Of a DNA stretch of 64,000 nucleotides, positions 34,966-44,315 are shown in pieces. Each line of letters opens with the position of its first letter. Positions within the stretch are counted from its first letter, which is position 1. The DNA is from Neorhizobium alkalisoli (GTDB lineage: Bacteria > Pseudomonadota > Alphaproteobacteria > Rhizobiales > Rhizobiaceae): contig NZ_PVBN01000001.1 in the NCBI RefSeq assembly GCF_002968635.1, forward strand, positions 496,001-560,000. Direction: 5' to 3'. The notes beneath the pieces were generated by a model. That model was not told where the DNA came from, made no database searches, and was given only the letters and a program-made list of their open reading frames with translations. A program made the position numbers and the translations under genes.

Positions 34966-36747
34966 ATGTATAAGGCACCGGTCGAAGAGATCGCTTTCAC
35001 ATTGAATCACGTCGCAGGTTTGGCCGACGCGGTGGAAATCGGCAGGTTCGGCGATCTTAGCGCGGATCTTGTCGAAGCCATCCTGGAAGAGGCAGGCCGT
35101 TTTGCCGGCAACGAAATGGCGCCACTCGGCGAGATCGGCGACAAACAGGGCGCGCGGTTGACCGACGGGGAAATAAAGACGCCGGACGGCTGGCCGGAAC
35201 TCTATCGCCACTGGCGGGAGGGGGGCTGGAACGGACTGACGGCGCCGGAAGCCTTCGGCGGCCAGAACCTGCCGCATATGCTGAATGTCGCGGCGCTCGA
35301 AATGTGGAATTCCGCTTCCATGGCCTTCGCGCTTGCGCCGACGCTGACCATGGGGGCGATCGAGGCGCTCGTCACGCACGGCAGCGACGCGTTGAAGGAA
35401 AAATATCTCGCGAAGATGGTTTCCGGCGAATGGACCGGCTCGATGAACCTGACCGAGCCGCATGCCGGCTCCGATCTCGGCGTTCTGAAGACCCGCGCCG
35501 AACGCAGTGACGACGGCACCTACCGCATTTTCGGCCAGAAGATCTTCATCACCTGGGGTGAGCATGATGTGGCGGACAACATCATCCATCTGGTGCTGGC
35601 GCGGCTTCCCGATGCACCGGCCGGCACACGCGGCATTTCGCTTTTCCTCGTCCCGAAATTCCTGGTGAACGAGGATGGTTCGCTCGGGCCTCGCAACGAC
35701 GTCTTCTGCCACTCGATCGAACACAAGCTAGGCATCCACGGCTCGCCGACTTGCACGATGATCTACGGCGACGGCAGGTTCGGCGAAGAGAAGGGTGCCA
35801 TCGGCTGGATCGTCGGAGAGGAGAACAAGGGGCTCGCCTGCATGTTCACGATGATGAATAACGCCCGCCTCGCCGTCGGCATGCAGGGCGTTGCCATCGC
35901 GGAAGCCGCAACCCAGAAGGCGGTGTCCTATGCCCATGAGCGTACCCAGGGCAAAGCCCCCGGATGGTCGGGATCGGGCATGAGTCCGATCATCGAACAT
36001 CCCGACATTGCGCGGACGCTGATCACCATGAAGGCCCTGACCCAAGGTGCGCGCGCCATCTGCTACGCCTGCGCCCATGCGACCGACATGTCGCATCACA
36101 CGGAAGGCGATGATGCTCGCCACTGGGCCGAGCGCGCGGCACTTCTGACGCCGATTGCCAAGTCCTTCGCGACCGACGTGGGTGTCGAGGTCGCCTCGCT
36201 CGGCATTCAGGTGCATGGCGGCATGGGCTTCATCGAGGAGACCGGCGCTGCCCGCTATCTGCGCGACTCCCGTATCGCCCCGATCTACGAAGGCACCAAC
36301 GGCATCCAGGCCATCGATCTGGTGACACGCAAGCTGCCGCTCTCTTCCGGCGAGCAGGTGCAAGGTTTCCTCGGCGAATTGAAGCAGATCGCCGAGAGCG
36401 TCGCTGCGTCGAACGACACGGCTTTTGGTGAAACCGGCGATCGGCTGCGTGCCGCGATTGCCGCACTCGAAACCGCCACTCATTGGCTGCTGGAGGCCCA
36501 GGCCGCCGGAAATGCAACCGATGCTCTGGCCGGCGCGACCCCCTATCAGCGCCTTTTCGGCCTGACCTTGACCGGCTGCTATCTCGCCAAGGGCGCGCTT
36601 GCCAATACCGGTGACGGCGGAGCTGAAAAGCGCGTCGCGCTATGCCGCTTCATGGCGGAAAACCTGCTGTCCGAAACATCGGCCTTGAAGGACCGCGTCG
36701 TCTCCGGCGCTGCAAGCCTTCAAGCTGCCCGCGCAATCCTCGCCTGA
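34966..36747 (+). CDS. Acyl-CoA dehydrogenase, long (DmdC-like) type
   Basis: A 593-residue flavoprotein that introduces the alpha-beta double bond into an acyl-CoA. Core motifs: GSMNLTEPHAGSDLGVLKTRA (about residues 164-184), FGQKIFITWGEHD, NARLAVGMQGVAIAEAA near 300, and QVHGGMGFIEETGAARYLRD with the following RIAPIYEGTNGIQAIDLVTRKL near 440. The extra C-terminal helical domain places it with the ~590-residue group that includes 3-methylmercaptopropionyl-CoA dehydrogenase. Substrate is not assignable. The ATG at 34966 follows GGGAGGAGAG. Enoyl-CoA hydratase follows after 12 bases, giving two consecutive beta-oxidation steps under one operator. Confidence 0.92.
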   Translation: MYKAPVEEIAFTLNHVAGLADAVEIGRFGDLSADLVEAILEEAGRFAGNEMAPLGEIGDKQGARLTDGEIKTPDGWPELYRHWREGGWNGLTAPEAFGGQNLPHMLNVAALEMWNSASMAFALAPTLTMGAIEALVTHGSDALKEKYLAKMVSGEWTGSMNLTEPHAGSDLGVLKTRAERSDDGTYRIFGQKIFITWGEHDVADNIIHLVLARLPDAPAGTRGISLFLVPKFLVNEDGSLGPRNDVFCHSIEHKLGIHGSPTCTMIYGDGRFGEEKGAIGWIVGEENKGLACMFTMMNNARLAVGMQGVAIAEAATQKAVSYAHERTQGKAPGWSGSGMSPIIEHPDIARTLITMKALTQGARAICYACAHATDMSHHTEGDDARHWAERAALLTPIAKSFATDVGVEVASLGIQVHGGMGFIEETGAARYLRDSRIAPIYEGTNGIQAIDLVTRKLPLSSGEQVQGFLGELKQIAESVAASNDTAFGETGDRLRAAIAALETATHWLLEAQAAGNATDALAGATPYQRLFGLTLTGCYLAKGALANTGDGGAEKRVALCRFMAENLLSETSALKDRVVSGAASLQAARAILA

Positions 36748-36759
36748 AGGAGCTTTTCC

Positions 36760-37518
36760 GTGAGCGACACCCATATCCTCGTCGAGCGTCCGGAAGCCCA
36801 GCCGGGCGTCATGGTCATCCGGTTCAACCGACCGGAAAAGAAGAACGCCATCACCTCGGCCATGTACAGCCGCATGACCGCAGCGCTGCACGAGGCAAAC
36901 GAGGACGAAGCGGTACGGGCCGTCGCATTCCTCGGCACGGAAGGATGTTTCTCGGCGGGCAACGACATGGGCGACTTCCTTGCCTATGCGATGTCGGGTT
37001 CGAAGGAACCACCGGCCGCCGCCGTCTTCATCAAGGCACTGGCGGTTGCGGAAAAGCCGCTTGTGTCCGGCGTCGATGGGCTGGCGATCGGCATCGGCAC
37101 GACCCTCAATCTTCATTGCGACATGACCGTTGCGTCGAGCCGCAGCCTGTTCAAGACGCCTTTCGTCGATCTGGCATTGGTGCCGGAGGCAGCCTCCAGC
37201 CTGCTTGCTCCGAAGGTGATCGGCCATCAGCGCGCTTTTGCCATGCTGGCGGCGGGGGAGGGCTTTTCGGCGCAGGACGCACTCGACGCCGGGCTGATCT
37301 GGAAGATTGTCGAGGCCGATGCAGTGGAGGCGGAGACGCTCTCGCTCGCAGCAGCCCTCGCCAAGAAGCCGCCACAAGCCTTGAAGATCGCCCGCGATCT
37401 GGTGCGCGGGCCGCGGGAGGCTGTTCTTGCACGGATTGATGAGGAGCTGGTGCATTTCTCCGCGCAGCTGAGAAGCGCAGAAGCCCGCGCCGCTTTCGAA
37501 GCGTTCATGCGGCGTTAA
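36760..37518 (+). CDS. Enoyl-CoA hydratase/isomerase (crotonase) family protein
   Basis: A 252-residue crotonase starting at GTG with AAGGAG 8 bases upstream. Visible: RFNRPEKKNAITSAMYSRM (about residues 21-39), the oxyanion-hole segments CFSAGNDMGDFL near 63 and GVDGLAIGIGTTLNLHCD near 103, and a family end FEAFMRR. The position usually occupied by one catalytic Glu is Thr/Leu (GTTLNLHCD), so hydratase chemistry is not certain and it could be an isomerase. It follows the acyl-CoA dehydrogenase by 12 bases. Confidence 0.88.
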   Translation: MSDTHILVERPEAQPGVMVIRFNRPEKKNAITSAMYSRMTAALHEANEDEAVRAVAFLGTEGCFSAGNDMGDFLAYAMSGSKEPPAAAVFIKALAVAEKPLVSGVDGLAIGIGTTLNLHCDMTVASSRSLFKTPFVDLALVPEAASSLLAPKVIGHQRAFAMLAAGEGFSAQDALDAGLIWKIVEADAVEAETLSLAAALAKKPPQALKIARDLVRGPREAVLARIDEELVHFSAQLRSAEARAAFEAFMRR

Positions 37519-37598
37519 CGCTGACAACCAAGAGAGCAAGTATCCCGCCTTCTTTTGGGGCACGGCCAGGAATAGATTGTGCCGCAAGGAGAAAACTC

Positions 37599-37898
37599 AT
37601 GCGCATTGTCTTGCTTGGCCTGATGATCCTGACGGTTGCTTATTCAACGGCACATGCCGGAGTATTGCCGCCTGCGGATTCGCAGACGCCTTGGAGCGTG
37701 GCCCAGTATCAGGGCAACAGCCATGCCCGGACCGACGACCGGCCTGCGCGGCCCCAGCGTTATGTCTGCGTGGTTCCGCCGCGGGAGAGCGATGATCGCA
37801 ACCGGCCCTATGTGTGCCGCGCCGACGCCGGACGGGTCGGCGGACGCTGCCGCTGCCCGAACGTCGTCGGTAACGGGCGTCTTGATCTGGACTATTGA
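37599..37898 (+). CDS. Small secreted protein with four Cys residues, unknown function
   Basis: A 99-residue protein with a signal peptide (MRIVLLGLMILTVAYSTAHA). The mature part has four Cys in its second half, in YVCVVPP, YVCRAD and GRCRCPN, suggesting two disulphides. AAGGAG precedes the ATG at 37599. It is between the enoyl-CoA hydratase and a chemoreceptor gene, 80 and 82 bases from each, and is probably monocistronic. I do not recognise the family. Confidence 0.65.
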   Translation: MRIVLLGLMILTVAYSTAHAGVLPPADSQTPWSVAQYQGNSHARTDDRPARPQRYVCVVPPRESDDRNRPYVCRADAGRVGGRCRCPNVVGNGRLDLDY

Positions 37899-37980
37899 GT
37901 AAGTATCGGTTTTTTAACTTCAATTAAATCTTAATAAGCGGTCTCTAACTCTTGTTGCGGAGCAAGAATTGGGGACGTGC

Positions 37981-40071
37981 ATGCATAAGAGAACGAATCT
38001 GATGACCCGCATCCTGGTTGCGGCGTCAGTCGTTGTAATGGTCGCGCTGGCGGCCTTTTCGACGCACATCTATTGGGTCCAGCAAACCGCGACGACAAAA
38101 GCCGTCCATGACAACATGAGCTCTTCGGGCCGGCAGGCAGCGGAAAGTCTTGCGAACTGGATGAATGGCCGCATCGTGCTGACGAGCATGGTGGCTGATG
38201 CCGTTGCAGCAAATTCCGGCGAGGTTCTCAAGGTCCTGGACAATCAGGTGCTGACGAAGCAGTTCGTGAGCACCTATTTCGGCGACGAAGCGGGCGTGTT
38301 CACCATGTGGCCGAAACTGCCGATGCCGGAGGGGTATGATCCGCGCAAACGCCCGTGGTACAAGGACGCCGTCTCCGCAAATGGGCCGGTGTTGACCGAG
38401 CCCTATGTGGACGCCTCGAGCGGCAATTTGATCATCAGCGCCGCGGTGCCGGTCAAGGCGGAGGGAAAACTGGCAGGTGTCGTCGGAAGCGATTTTGCGC
38501 TCGATGCCATCGTCAATCTCATCAAGTCCGTCGATGTCGGCGTTGAGGCGACCGCCTTCCTGGTCAACAAGAATGGCACCATCCTCATTCATCCCGACAG
38601 TAAGCTGATTGGAAAAACGCTTGCCGACATGTTCCCGCAGGGGACGCCGAGGCTCGGTGCGGACCTTGTCGATACGCGCCTTGCGGGCAAGGACGTGCTG
38701 GTGAGCTTCGTCCCCGTTGCCGGCCTGCCGAGCGTCGAATGGTCCCTCGGCTTTGCGGTCGACAGCGACGCAGCCTATGCTTCATTGCGTGATTTCAGAA
38801 ACAGCGCGATTGTTGCGACCATCCTGGCGGTTGCCTTGATGATGGCCGCGATGGCGTGGGTCCTGAACCAGTTCGTCGTCCGCCCCGTGACGGACATGAC
38901 GAAAGCCATGGAAAAGCTCGCGGCCGGGCAGCTCTCCATCGCCGTTCCGGGCGAAGAGCGCCGTGACCAGATCGGTGCCATGGCAGCCGCCGTCGCCGTC
39001 TTCAAGGCCAACGCGATGGAACGTGAGCGGTTGGAAGGCGAGGCGGAAAGCGGCCGCCGTCTGACCGAAAGCGAGCGGCGTGAACGGGAAACGCAGAAGG
39101 CCCGCGAGGACGCCGAGATACGTTCTGTCGTCGAAGGTTTGGCCGAGGCGTTGAAGGCGCTTTCTGCCGGCGATCTCGCCTATCGGATCGAAAAACCATT
39201 CCCGCAACATCTCGATCGCCTTAGGGATGATTACAATACCTCCGTCGCCCAGTTGCGCTCGGCGCTTCAGACGGTCGGAGCCAATGCCCGCACGATCGAT
39301 GCAGGTGCGGCGGAAATTCGCCATGCGGCCGACGGGCTTGCTCACCGCACCGAGCAGCAGGCGGCCTCCGTCGAGGAAACCGCCGCAGCGCTGGAGGAAA
39401 TCACCACCACCGTCCGTGATACCGCTCATCGAGCCGAAGAGGTTGGTGCACTGGTGACGCGAGCCCGCGACGGCGCCGAGCAATCCGGCAATATCGTTGC
39501 CAAGGCAGTCTCGGCGATGAACGAGATAGAGGAATCTTCCGGCAAGATTTCCAATATCATCGGAGTGATCGACGATATCGCCTTCCAGACGAATCTTCTG
39601 GCGCTCAACGCCGGCGTCGAAGCTGCCCGCGCGGGAGAGGCCGGCAAGGGTTTTGCCGTCGTGGCCCAGGAAGTGCGCGAACTTGCACAGCGCTCGGCTC
39701 AGGCCGCCAAGGAAATCGAGGCGCTGATCAGCGCGTCCAATACGCAGGTCCGTTCCGGCGTGACGCTGGTCGCGGATACCGGCACGGCGTTGAAGAGCAT
39801 CATGACCCAGGTCCAGGAGATCAGCCGGCATGTCGGCGCGATCGTTACGGCAACGCGGGAACAGTCCACGGGCCTCAACGAGATCAACCACGCGGTCAAC
39901 GCCATGGACCAGGGTACGCAGCAGAATGCCGCAATGGTCGAGGAGCAGACGGCGGCAAGCCATGGGCTTGCGGCGGAAGCGGCAAAGCTGATGGAACTGC
40001 TCTCGCAATTCAATCTTGGCGGCGGCGAAGGGACCGGTAGGAGGTCGCAAGACAAACGCTACGCGGCGTGA
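37981..40071 (+). CDS. Methyl-accepting chemotaxis protein with dCache sensor, predicted amino-acid receptor
   Basis: A 696-residue chemoreceptor. Helix 1 is at about 10-30 and helix 2 at about 278-300, with a double-Cache periplasmic domain between. The full amino-acid-binding motif of dCache_1AA domains is present with the exact PctA spacing: Tyr119, Arg124, Trp126, Tyr127, Tyr142 and Asp171. A HAMP, a second HAMP-like linker and the signalling tip follow ([36 protein letters not shown]). It ends KRYAA without a CheR pentapeptide. The ATG at 37981 with GGGGA upstream is preferred to a TTG four codons earlier. A GNRA-loop terminator follows. Confidence 0.93.
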   Translation: MHKRTNLMTRILVAASVVVMVALAAFSTHIYWVQQTATTKAVHDNMSSSGRQAAESLANWMNGRIVLTSMVADAVAANSGEVLKVLDNQVLTKQFVSTYFGDEAGVFTMWPKLPMPEGYDPRKRPWYKDAVSANGPVLTEPYVDASSGNLIISAAVPVKAEGKLAGVVGSDFALDAIVNLIKSVDVGVEATAFLVNKNGTILIHPDSKLIGKTLADMFPQGTPRLGADLVDTRLAGKDVLVSFVPVAGLPSVEWSLGFAVDSDAAYASLRDFRNSAIVATILAVALMMAAMAWVLNQFVVRPVTDMTKAMEKLAAGQLSIAVPGEERRDQIGAMAAAVAVFKANAMERERLEGEAESGRRLTESERRERETQKAREDAEIRSVVEGLAEALKALSAGDLAYRIEKPFPQHLDRLRDDYNTSVAQLRSALQTVGANARTIDAGAAEIRHAADGLAHRTEQQAASVEETAAALEEITTTVRDTAHRAEEVGALVTRARDGAEQSGNIVAKAVSAMNEIEESSGKISNIIGVIDDIAFQTNLLALNAGVEAARAGEAGKGFAVVAQEVRELAQRSAQAAKEIEALISASNTQVRSGVTLVADTGTALKSIMTQVQEISRHVGAIVTATREQSTGLNEINHAVNAMDQGTQQNAAMVEEQTAASHGLAAEAAKLMELLSQFNLGGGEGTGRRSQDKRYAA

Positions 40072-40088
40072 TTGCCTGATTTGAGATT

Positions 40089-40120
40089 AATGCCCGCCGA
40101 AAGGCGGGCATTTTCATTTC
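40089..40120 (+). terminator. Terminator after the dCache chemoreceptor gene
   Basis: AATGCCCGCC (40089-40098) pairs perfectly with GGCGGGCATT (40103-40112) around a GAAA tetraloop, followed by TTCATTTC. It overlaps the 3' end of the convergent methyltransferase gene, whose stop is at 40114-40116. Confidence 0.8.
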
Positions 40121-41358
40121 TGGAGCAGAGCCACGGCTTCCACGTGAGACGACCAGAGGAACTGATCGATCGGCGTCACCGACTTGATGCGGTAGCCACC
40201 GTCGACGAGGATCCGAAGATCTCGGGCAAGCGTGCCCGGATTGCAGCTGACGGCAGCAATGCTCTTGATGCCGGAGCGGGCAAGTTCCTTGACCTGCGCC
40301 TCGGCTCCGGCACGCGGGGGATCGAAGACCACCGCGTCGTAGTTCCTCAACTCCAGGAGCGTCATCGGCCGGCGGAAGAGATCGCGCTTTTCCACGCTCA
40401 CCGGCTTCAGGCCTTGTGTGTTTCGAGCGGCCTGATCGAGGGCCTTCAGCGACTTCTCCTCGCCTTCAACCGCATGAACTTTGGCAATACGGGCAAGCCT
40501 CAGGGCAAAGGTTCCGGAGCCGGCGAAGAGATCGAGCACGCGTTTGGCCTTTCCGAGATGGGAAAGCACCAGCTCGGCCATGGCGTCTTCGGCGGGCTTG
40601 GTCGCCTGCGCAAAAGCTCCTGGCGGCGGCGCGACCTTGACGCCGCCGAAGTCGATCAGCGGTTTCTGCGGCTCGATGACGACCTCGCCATTGACCGAGA
40701 CGCGAGCGATCCCCTTCAGGCCCAGAACGGTTTCCGTCACCGCGCGGCGCTGCTTGTCGGAAAGCGGCTTCAATTCATCGGCGGCAAGATCAAGCCCTGA
40801 AAGAGTTTCCAGGACCGTGATGCGGAAGGTATCGGAACCGGCCGCCAGCGCTTGTCCGACCGCACGGATGGCCTCGAGCCGCGCCATGATGCCGGGCGAG
40901 GCGATCGGACATTCCTCGATCGAGACGATATGGTTGGTCTCGGCACGGTTGAAGCCGAGCAGGAAATCCTTTTCCGTCTTGCGGGCCGAAAAGACCGTCC
41001 GCCGCCGCTCACCGGCCTGCGCGACGACAAGTTCGCCCACCTCCGGCGTGAGACCCTTGGATTTCAGCGCCTCGACCACCAGTTCACGTTTGAAGGTCCG
41101 ATAGGGGGCATCGGCCAGGTGCTGGAGCGAACAGCCGCCGCAGGCGTCCCGATCGGGGTCGAAATGGCGACAGAGCGGGGCGATGCGGTCCGGCGAAGCT
41201 TGCCCGATCGACATCAACGAGCCATGGCTGCCGTTGCGGGCGATCGCCACCGTCTCGCCCGGCAGCGCATGCGGCACGTAGATGGGCCCCTGGTCGCTTT
41301 CCGCAATGCCATGGCCCTGCGCTCCGAGCCGGGTGATCTTGACTGTTTCTGTGCTCAT
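40114..41358 (-). CDS. RNA (uracil-C5) methyltransferase, RumA/RlmD type
   Basis: A 414-residue SAM-dependent RNA methyltransferase of the TrmA/RlmD family. An N-terminal TRAM-like domain precedes an iron-sulphur motif, CRHFDPDRDACGGCSLQHL, with further Cys in EECPIAS. The SAM motif is VLDLFAGSGTFALRLA (about residues 274-289), then FDPPRAGAEAQ and the catalytic Cys in AVSCNPGTLARDL. The target uridine (23S rRNA U1939 or U747 type, or tRNA) cannot be told. It overlaps tlyA by ATGA, so two RNA methyltransferases are made together. Confidence 0.9.
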   Translation of the reverse strand: MSTETVKITRLGAQGHGIAESDQGPIYVPHALPGETVAIARNGSHGSLMSIGQASPDRIAPLCRHFDPDRDACGGCSLQHLADAPYRTFKRELVVEALKSKGLTPEVGELVVAQAGERRRTVFSARKTEKDFLLGFNRAETNHIVSIEECPIASPGIMARLEAIRAVGQALAAGSDTFRITVLETLSGLDLAADELKPLSDKQRRAVTETVLGLKGIARVSVNGEVVIEPQKPLIDFGGVKVAPPPGAFAQATKPAEDAMAELVLSHLGKAKRVLDLFAGSGTFALRLARIAKVHAVEGEEKSLKALDQAARNTQGLKPVSVEKRDLFRRPMTLLELRNYDAVVFDPPRAGAEAQVKELARSGIKSIAAVSCNPGTLARDLRILVDGGYRIKSVTPIDQFLWSSHVEAVALLQK

Positions 41359-42110
41359 TCTGCTTTTTTTCCTGCGAGCAGGAATTCCTCGTTGCCGTCA
41401 CCGCCTGAAATCGGAGAGGGAATGAGGCCGAGGCTCATCCAGCCCATGTCCTCCGTAAGCCAGCGCTCCAGCTCGGCCGCTACCTGCGGCGCCGTCTCGG
41501 GCTCCCGCAGCAGGCCTCCCTTGCCGACCGCGTCCCGTCCCGCTTCGAATTGCGGCTTGACGAGAAGCACGCATATGGCCCCCGGCATGGCAAGGTTCAA
41601 TGCCGGCGGCAGGGCGAGCTTCAGCGAAATGAACGACACGTCAGAGACGATGAAATCGATCACCTGGCCGTCGATGTCGTCCGCGGTGAGATTGCGCGCG
41701 TTCAGCCCCTCTATGTTCGTCACGCGCTGGTCGGTGGCAATCTTCTCGTGCATCTGACTATGGCCGACGTCGAGCGCCGTGACATGGAAGGCCCCGCGTT
41801 CGAGCAATACCTGGGTGAAGCCGCCCGTGGAGGCCCCCACGTCGAGGCAATTCCTGCCACGCGGATCGAGTGCGAAATGATCGAGCGCCGCGACCAACTT
41901 CAGCGCCGCCCGGGATACGTAACCCTTGGCAGGATCATCGACAGCGATCGTCGCGTGCGGCGAGAGCAGTTGACCGGGTTTGGTCACCACCTGGCCGTTC
42001 ACCGTAACCGTGCCGCGCGCAATTGCATCGCGCGCCCGGGAGCGGCTGTCGAACAGTCGAAGGGACACCAGGAGTTGGTCGAGGCGTTGGTTTTCTACGG
42101 TTTTGGACAT
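41355..42110 (-). CDS. tlyA: TlyA family rRNA 2'-O-methyltransferase
   Basis: A 251-residue protein with an S4 RNA-binding domain (RLDQLLVSLRLFDSRSRARD, about residues 9-28) followed by an FtsJ-like methyltransferase: CLDVGASTGGFTQVLLERGA near 88, ALDVGHSQMHEK and SDVSFISLKLALPPAL. TlyA methylates cytidines of 16S and 23S rRNA in mycobacteria; short forms modify only 23S. It was once annotated as a haemolysin, which is not supported by this architecture. It is first in a two-gene operon and divergent from a chemoreceptor gene (153 bases between starts). Confidence 0.92.
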   Translation of the reverse strand: MSKTVENQRLDQLLVSLRLFDSRSRARDAIARGTVTVNGQVVTKPGQLLSPHATIAVDDPAKGYVSRAALKLVAALDHFALDPRGRNCLDVGASTGGFTQVLLERGAFHVTALDVGHSQMHEKIATDQRVTNIEGLNARNLTADDIDGQVIDFIVSDVSFISLKLALPPALNLAMPGAICVLLVKPQFEAGRDAVGKGGLLREPETAPQVAAELERWLTEDMGWMSLGLIPSPISGGDGNEEFLLAGKKAE

Positions 42111-42263
42111 GGTGCTATGTCAATGCCCGCCCCGCGGGGTGCTGGCAAGACCATTGCCTATGAAAACTTTGGGGGCAGCTCAACGCAATTTTAATCGACT
42201 TGCGGTTTTCTGCAGATGGAGGAGACGCCCAGGCTGTGTCATCCGGAAAAAGCGAAAGTCGTC

Positions 42264-44204
42264 ATGTCACTGAAAAATCTTTCCCTCAATAAAAAGCTGA
42301 TCATTACCTTCGTGGCTCTGATGTCGGTCTGCCTGCTCGCTTCGGCGGGCGTCTATTGGCAGTCCTTGAGGTCGAACCGCGCCTCCGTGCAGCAGATTGC
42401 TGCGCAGGAAATCATGATGAATGTGGATGCGGCGCTCGAAGCGATGCTTGAGCAGGCCGTCAACCAGCGCGGCTTCCTGCTCTTCAAGAGCGACAGCACC
42501 TACAAGGACGTGTTCGCCAACCGCGAGAAGATGATCGCTGCGATCGACGCTGCCAAGAAGCCGGCGGCCGGTATGCCGGATCTCCTTGCATCGCTGGATG
42601 CCATGCGTGCCACGGCCGACGTCTTCCACACCCAGTTGACCGAGCCCCAGCTTGCTGCGCGCAAGAATACCGACATGCCGATCGACCAGGTGATCGAGAT
42701 CGGCCGCAACCAGGCCAAGGGCCAGCTCGACGGCTTCCGGGATGCAGCGGCCAAGATCAAGAAACAGGCAATGGACCTGACGGCGGGTACACGCCATGAG
42801 CAGGCCGACGCCTTTGGCGACCTGCTGATGGCGCTGCTCGTAGGCGGCGGCCTTGCCGGCGCGATCGCGGTAGCGCTCGTCTGGGCGCTGTCACGGGCGA
42901 TCGTTACGCCGATCGTCGGCATGACCGAAGCCATGACCTCGCTCGCAGGTGGCAACCATAACATCGACGTCCCCGCCCTTGATCGTGGTGACGAGGTGGG
43001 CCTGATGGCCAAGGCCGTCGCAGTCTTCAAGAATGCGGCCATCGAAAAGCAGCGGCTTGCCCATGACACCGATGCGCTGCGCGAAACCAACGAGCGCGAG
43101 CGTCTCGCAAACGACGCACAGAAGGCCAAGGAAGCCGCCGAGATCGAGTTCGCGATGGACTCGCTCGCTGCGGGTCTCGCGAGCCTCGCCAATGGCGATG
43201 TCGCCTATCGACTCGACAAGCCGTTCTCCGGACGTCTGGACCGGCTGCGGACCGATTTCAACCAGGCGCTCGAAAAGCTCCAGGCTGCGCTGCGCGCGGT
43301 TGGTGACAATGCATCGGCAATCAGCGCCGGAGCCGTCGAAATCCGTGCCGCTGCCGACGACCTCGGCCGCCGTACCGAACAACAGGCCGCTTCCGTCGAG
43401 GAAACCGCGGCTGCACTCGAAGAGGTGACGACGACCGTCAAGGAATCGGCTCGTCGTGCTGAAGATGTCGGTCAGCGTGTACAGCGCGCCCGCGTCGGTG
43501 CCGAGAAGTCGGGCGAAGTGGTTCGCCGCGCCGTCTCCGCCATGGAACAGATCGCCAAGTCCTCCGGCGAGATCAGCAACATCATCAGCGTCATCGATGA
43601 CATCGCGTTCCAGACCAACCTGCTTGCCCTGAACGCCGGCGTCGAAGCGGCCCGTGCGGGCGATGCGGGCAAGGGCTTTGCCGTCGTCGCGCAGGAAGTC
43701 CGCGAACTTGCCCAGCGTTCCGCCAACGCTGCGAAGGAGATCAAGTCGCTCATCACCACCTCCAGCCAGCAGGTCGATGCCGGCGTGGCTCTGGTCGGCG
43801 AAACCGGTCAGGCACTCGAGGCAATTGTCGGTGAAGTGCAGCAGATCAACGAGCATCTGAGCGCGATCGTCATCTCCACCCGCGAGCAGTCCACCGGGTT
43901 GCAGGAGATCAACACCTCCGTCAACACCATGGACCAGGGCACGCAGCAGAATGCTGCCATGGTGGAAGAGCAGACTGCCGCGAGCCATAAGCTCGCGCAT
44001 GAAGCCGAGGCGTTGGATGCACTCCTGAAGCAGTTCAATCTCGGCGGGCCGTCCACGGGCCGCATTGCACGGCCGGTGACCGCTTCGGCGGAAGCCCGCC
44101 CAGCGGCATCGCCCGTCAACGCGCTGCGTTCGACGGTCGCCCGCGCCTTCTCCGGCAAGACCGCGACCGCAGCCGCCGTGAAAGAAGACTGGTCGGAATT
44201 CTGA
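42264..44204 (+). CDS. Methyl-accepting chemotaxis protein with CHASE3-like sensor and CheR-tethering pentapeptide
   Basis: A 646-residue chemoreceptor. Helices at about 11-29 and 189-211 flank a helical periplasmic domain with VNQRGFLLF near 72-80, a CHASE3 hallmark. HAMP, a second HAMP-like linker and the signalling tip follow ([36 protein letters not shown]). The C-terminus ends in DWSEF, fitting the xWxxF pentapeptide that tethers the methyltransferase CheR. A flexible Ala/Pro/Thr linker precedes it. The ATG at 42264 begins a conserved N-terminus; the frame is open a little further upstream. It is followed by a strong terminator. Confidence 0.93.
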   Translation: MSLKNLSLNKKLIITFVALMSVCLLASAGVYWQSLRSNRASVQQIAAQEIMMNVDAALEAMLEQAVNQRGFLLFKSDSTYKDVFANREKMIAAIDAAKKPAAGMPDLLASLDAMRATADVFHTQLTEPQLAARKNTDMPIDQVIEIGRNQAKGQLDGFRDAAAKIKKQAMDLTAGTRHEQADAFGDLLMALLVGGGLAGAIAVALVWALSRAIVTPIVGMTEAMTSLAGGNHNIDVPALDRGDEVGLMAKAVAVFKNAAIEKQRLAHDTDALRETNERERLANDAQKAKEAAEIEFAMDSLAAGLASLANGDVAYRLDKPFSGRLDRLRTDFNQALEKLQAALRAVGDNASAISAGAVEIRAAADDLGRRTEQQAASVEETAAALEEVTTTVKESARRAEDVGQRVQRARVGAEKSGEVVRRAVSAMEQIAKSSGEISNIISVIDDIAFQTNLLALNAGVEAARAGDAGKGFAVVAQEVRELAQRSANAAKEIKSLITTSSQQVDAGVALVGETGQALEAIVGEVQQINEHLSAIVISTREQSTGLQEINTSVNTMDQGTQQNAAMVEEQTAASHKLAHEAEALDALLKQFNLGGPSTGRIARPVTASAEARPAASPVNALRSTVARAFSGKTATAAAVKEDWSEF

Positions 44205-44228
44205 TCCGTCCAGCGCGCTTATATTGCC

Positions 44229-44268
44229 AAGGCAGGCCGGAATGAGTTCCGGCCTGCCTTTTCTGCTT
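44229..44268 (+). terminator. Strong terminator after the CHASE3-like chemoreceptor gene
   Basis: AAGGCAGGCCGGAA (44229-44242) pairs perfectly with TTCCGGCCTGCCTT (44247-44260) around TGAG, followed by TTCTGCTT. The 14-bp stem is among the strongest in the window. Confidence 0.85.
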
Positions 44269-44315
44269 CAAGGTTCCAGTCTATCGTCCGTCCCAACCAG
44301 GCTGGAGGGACGAAA

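Noticed and set aside
41355..42110. Annotation of tlyA as a haemolysin
   Set aside because: The S4 plus FtsJ-type methyltransferase architecture supports rRNA methylation; the haemolysin label is historical.
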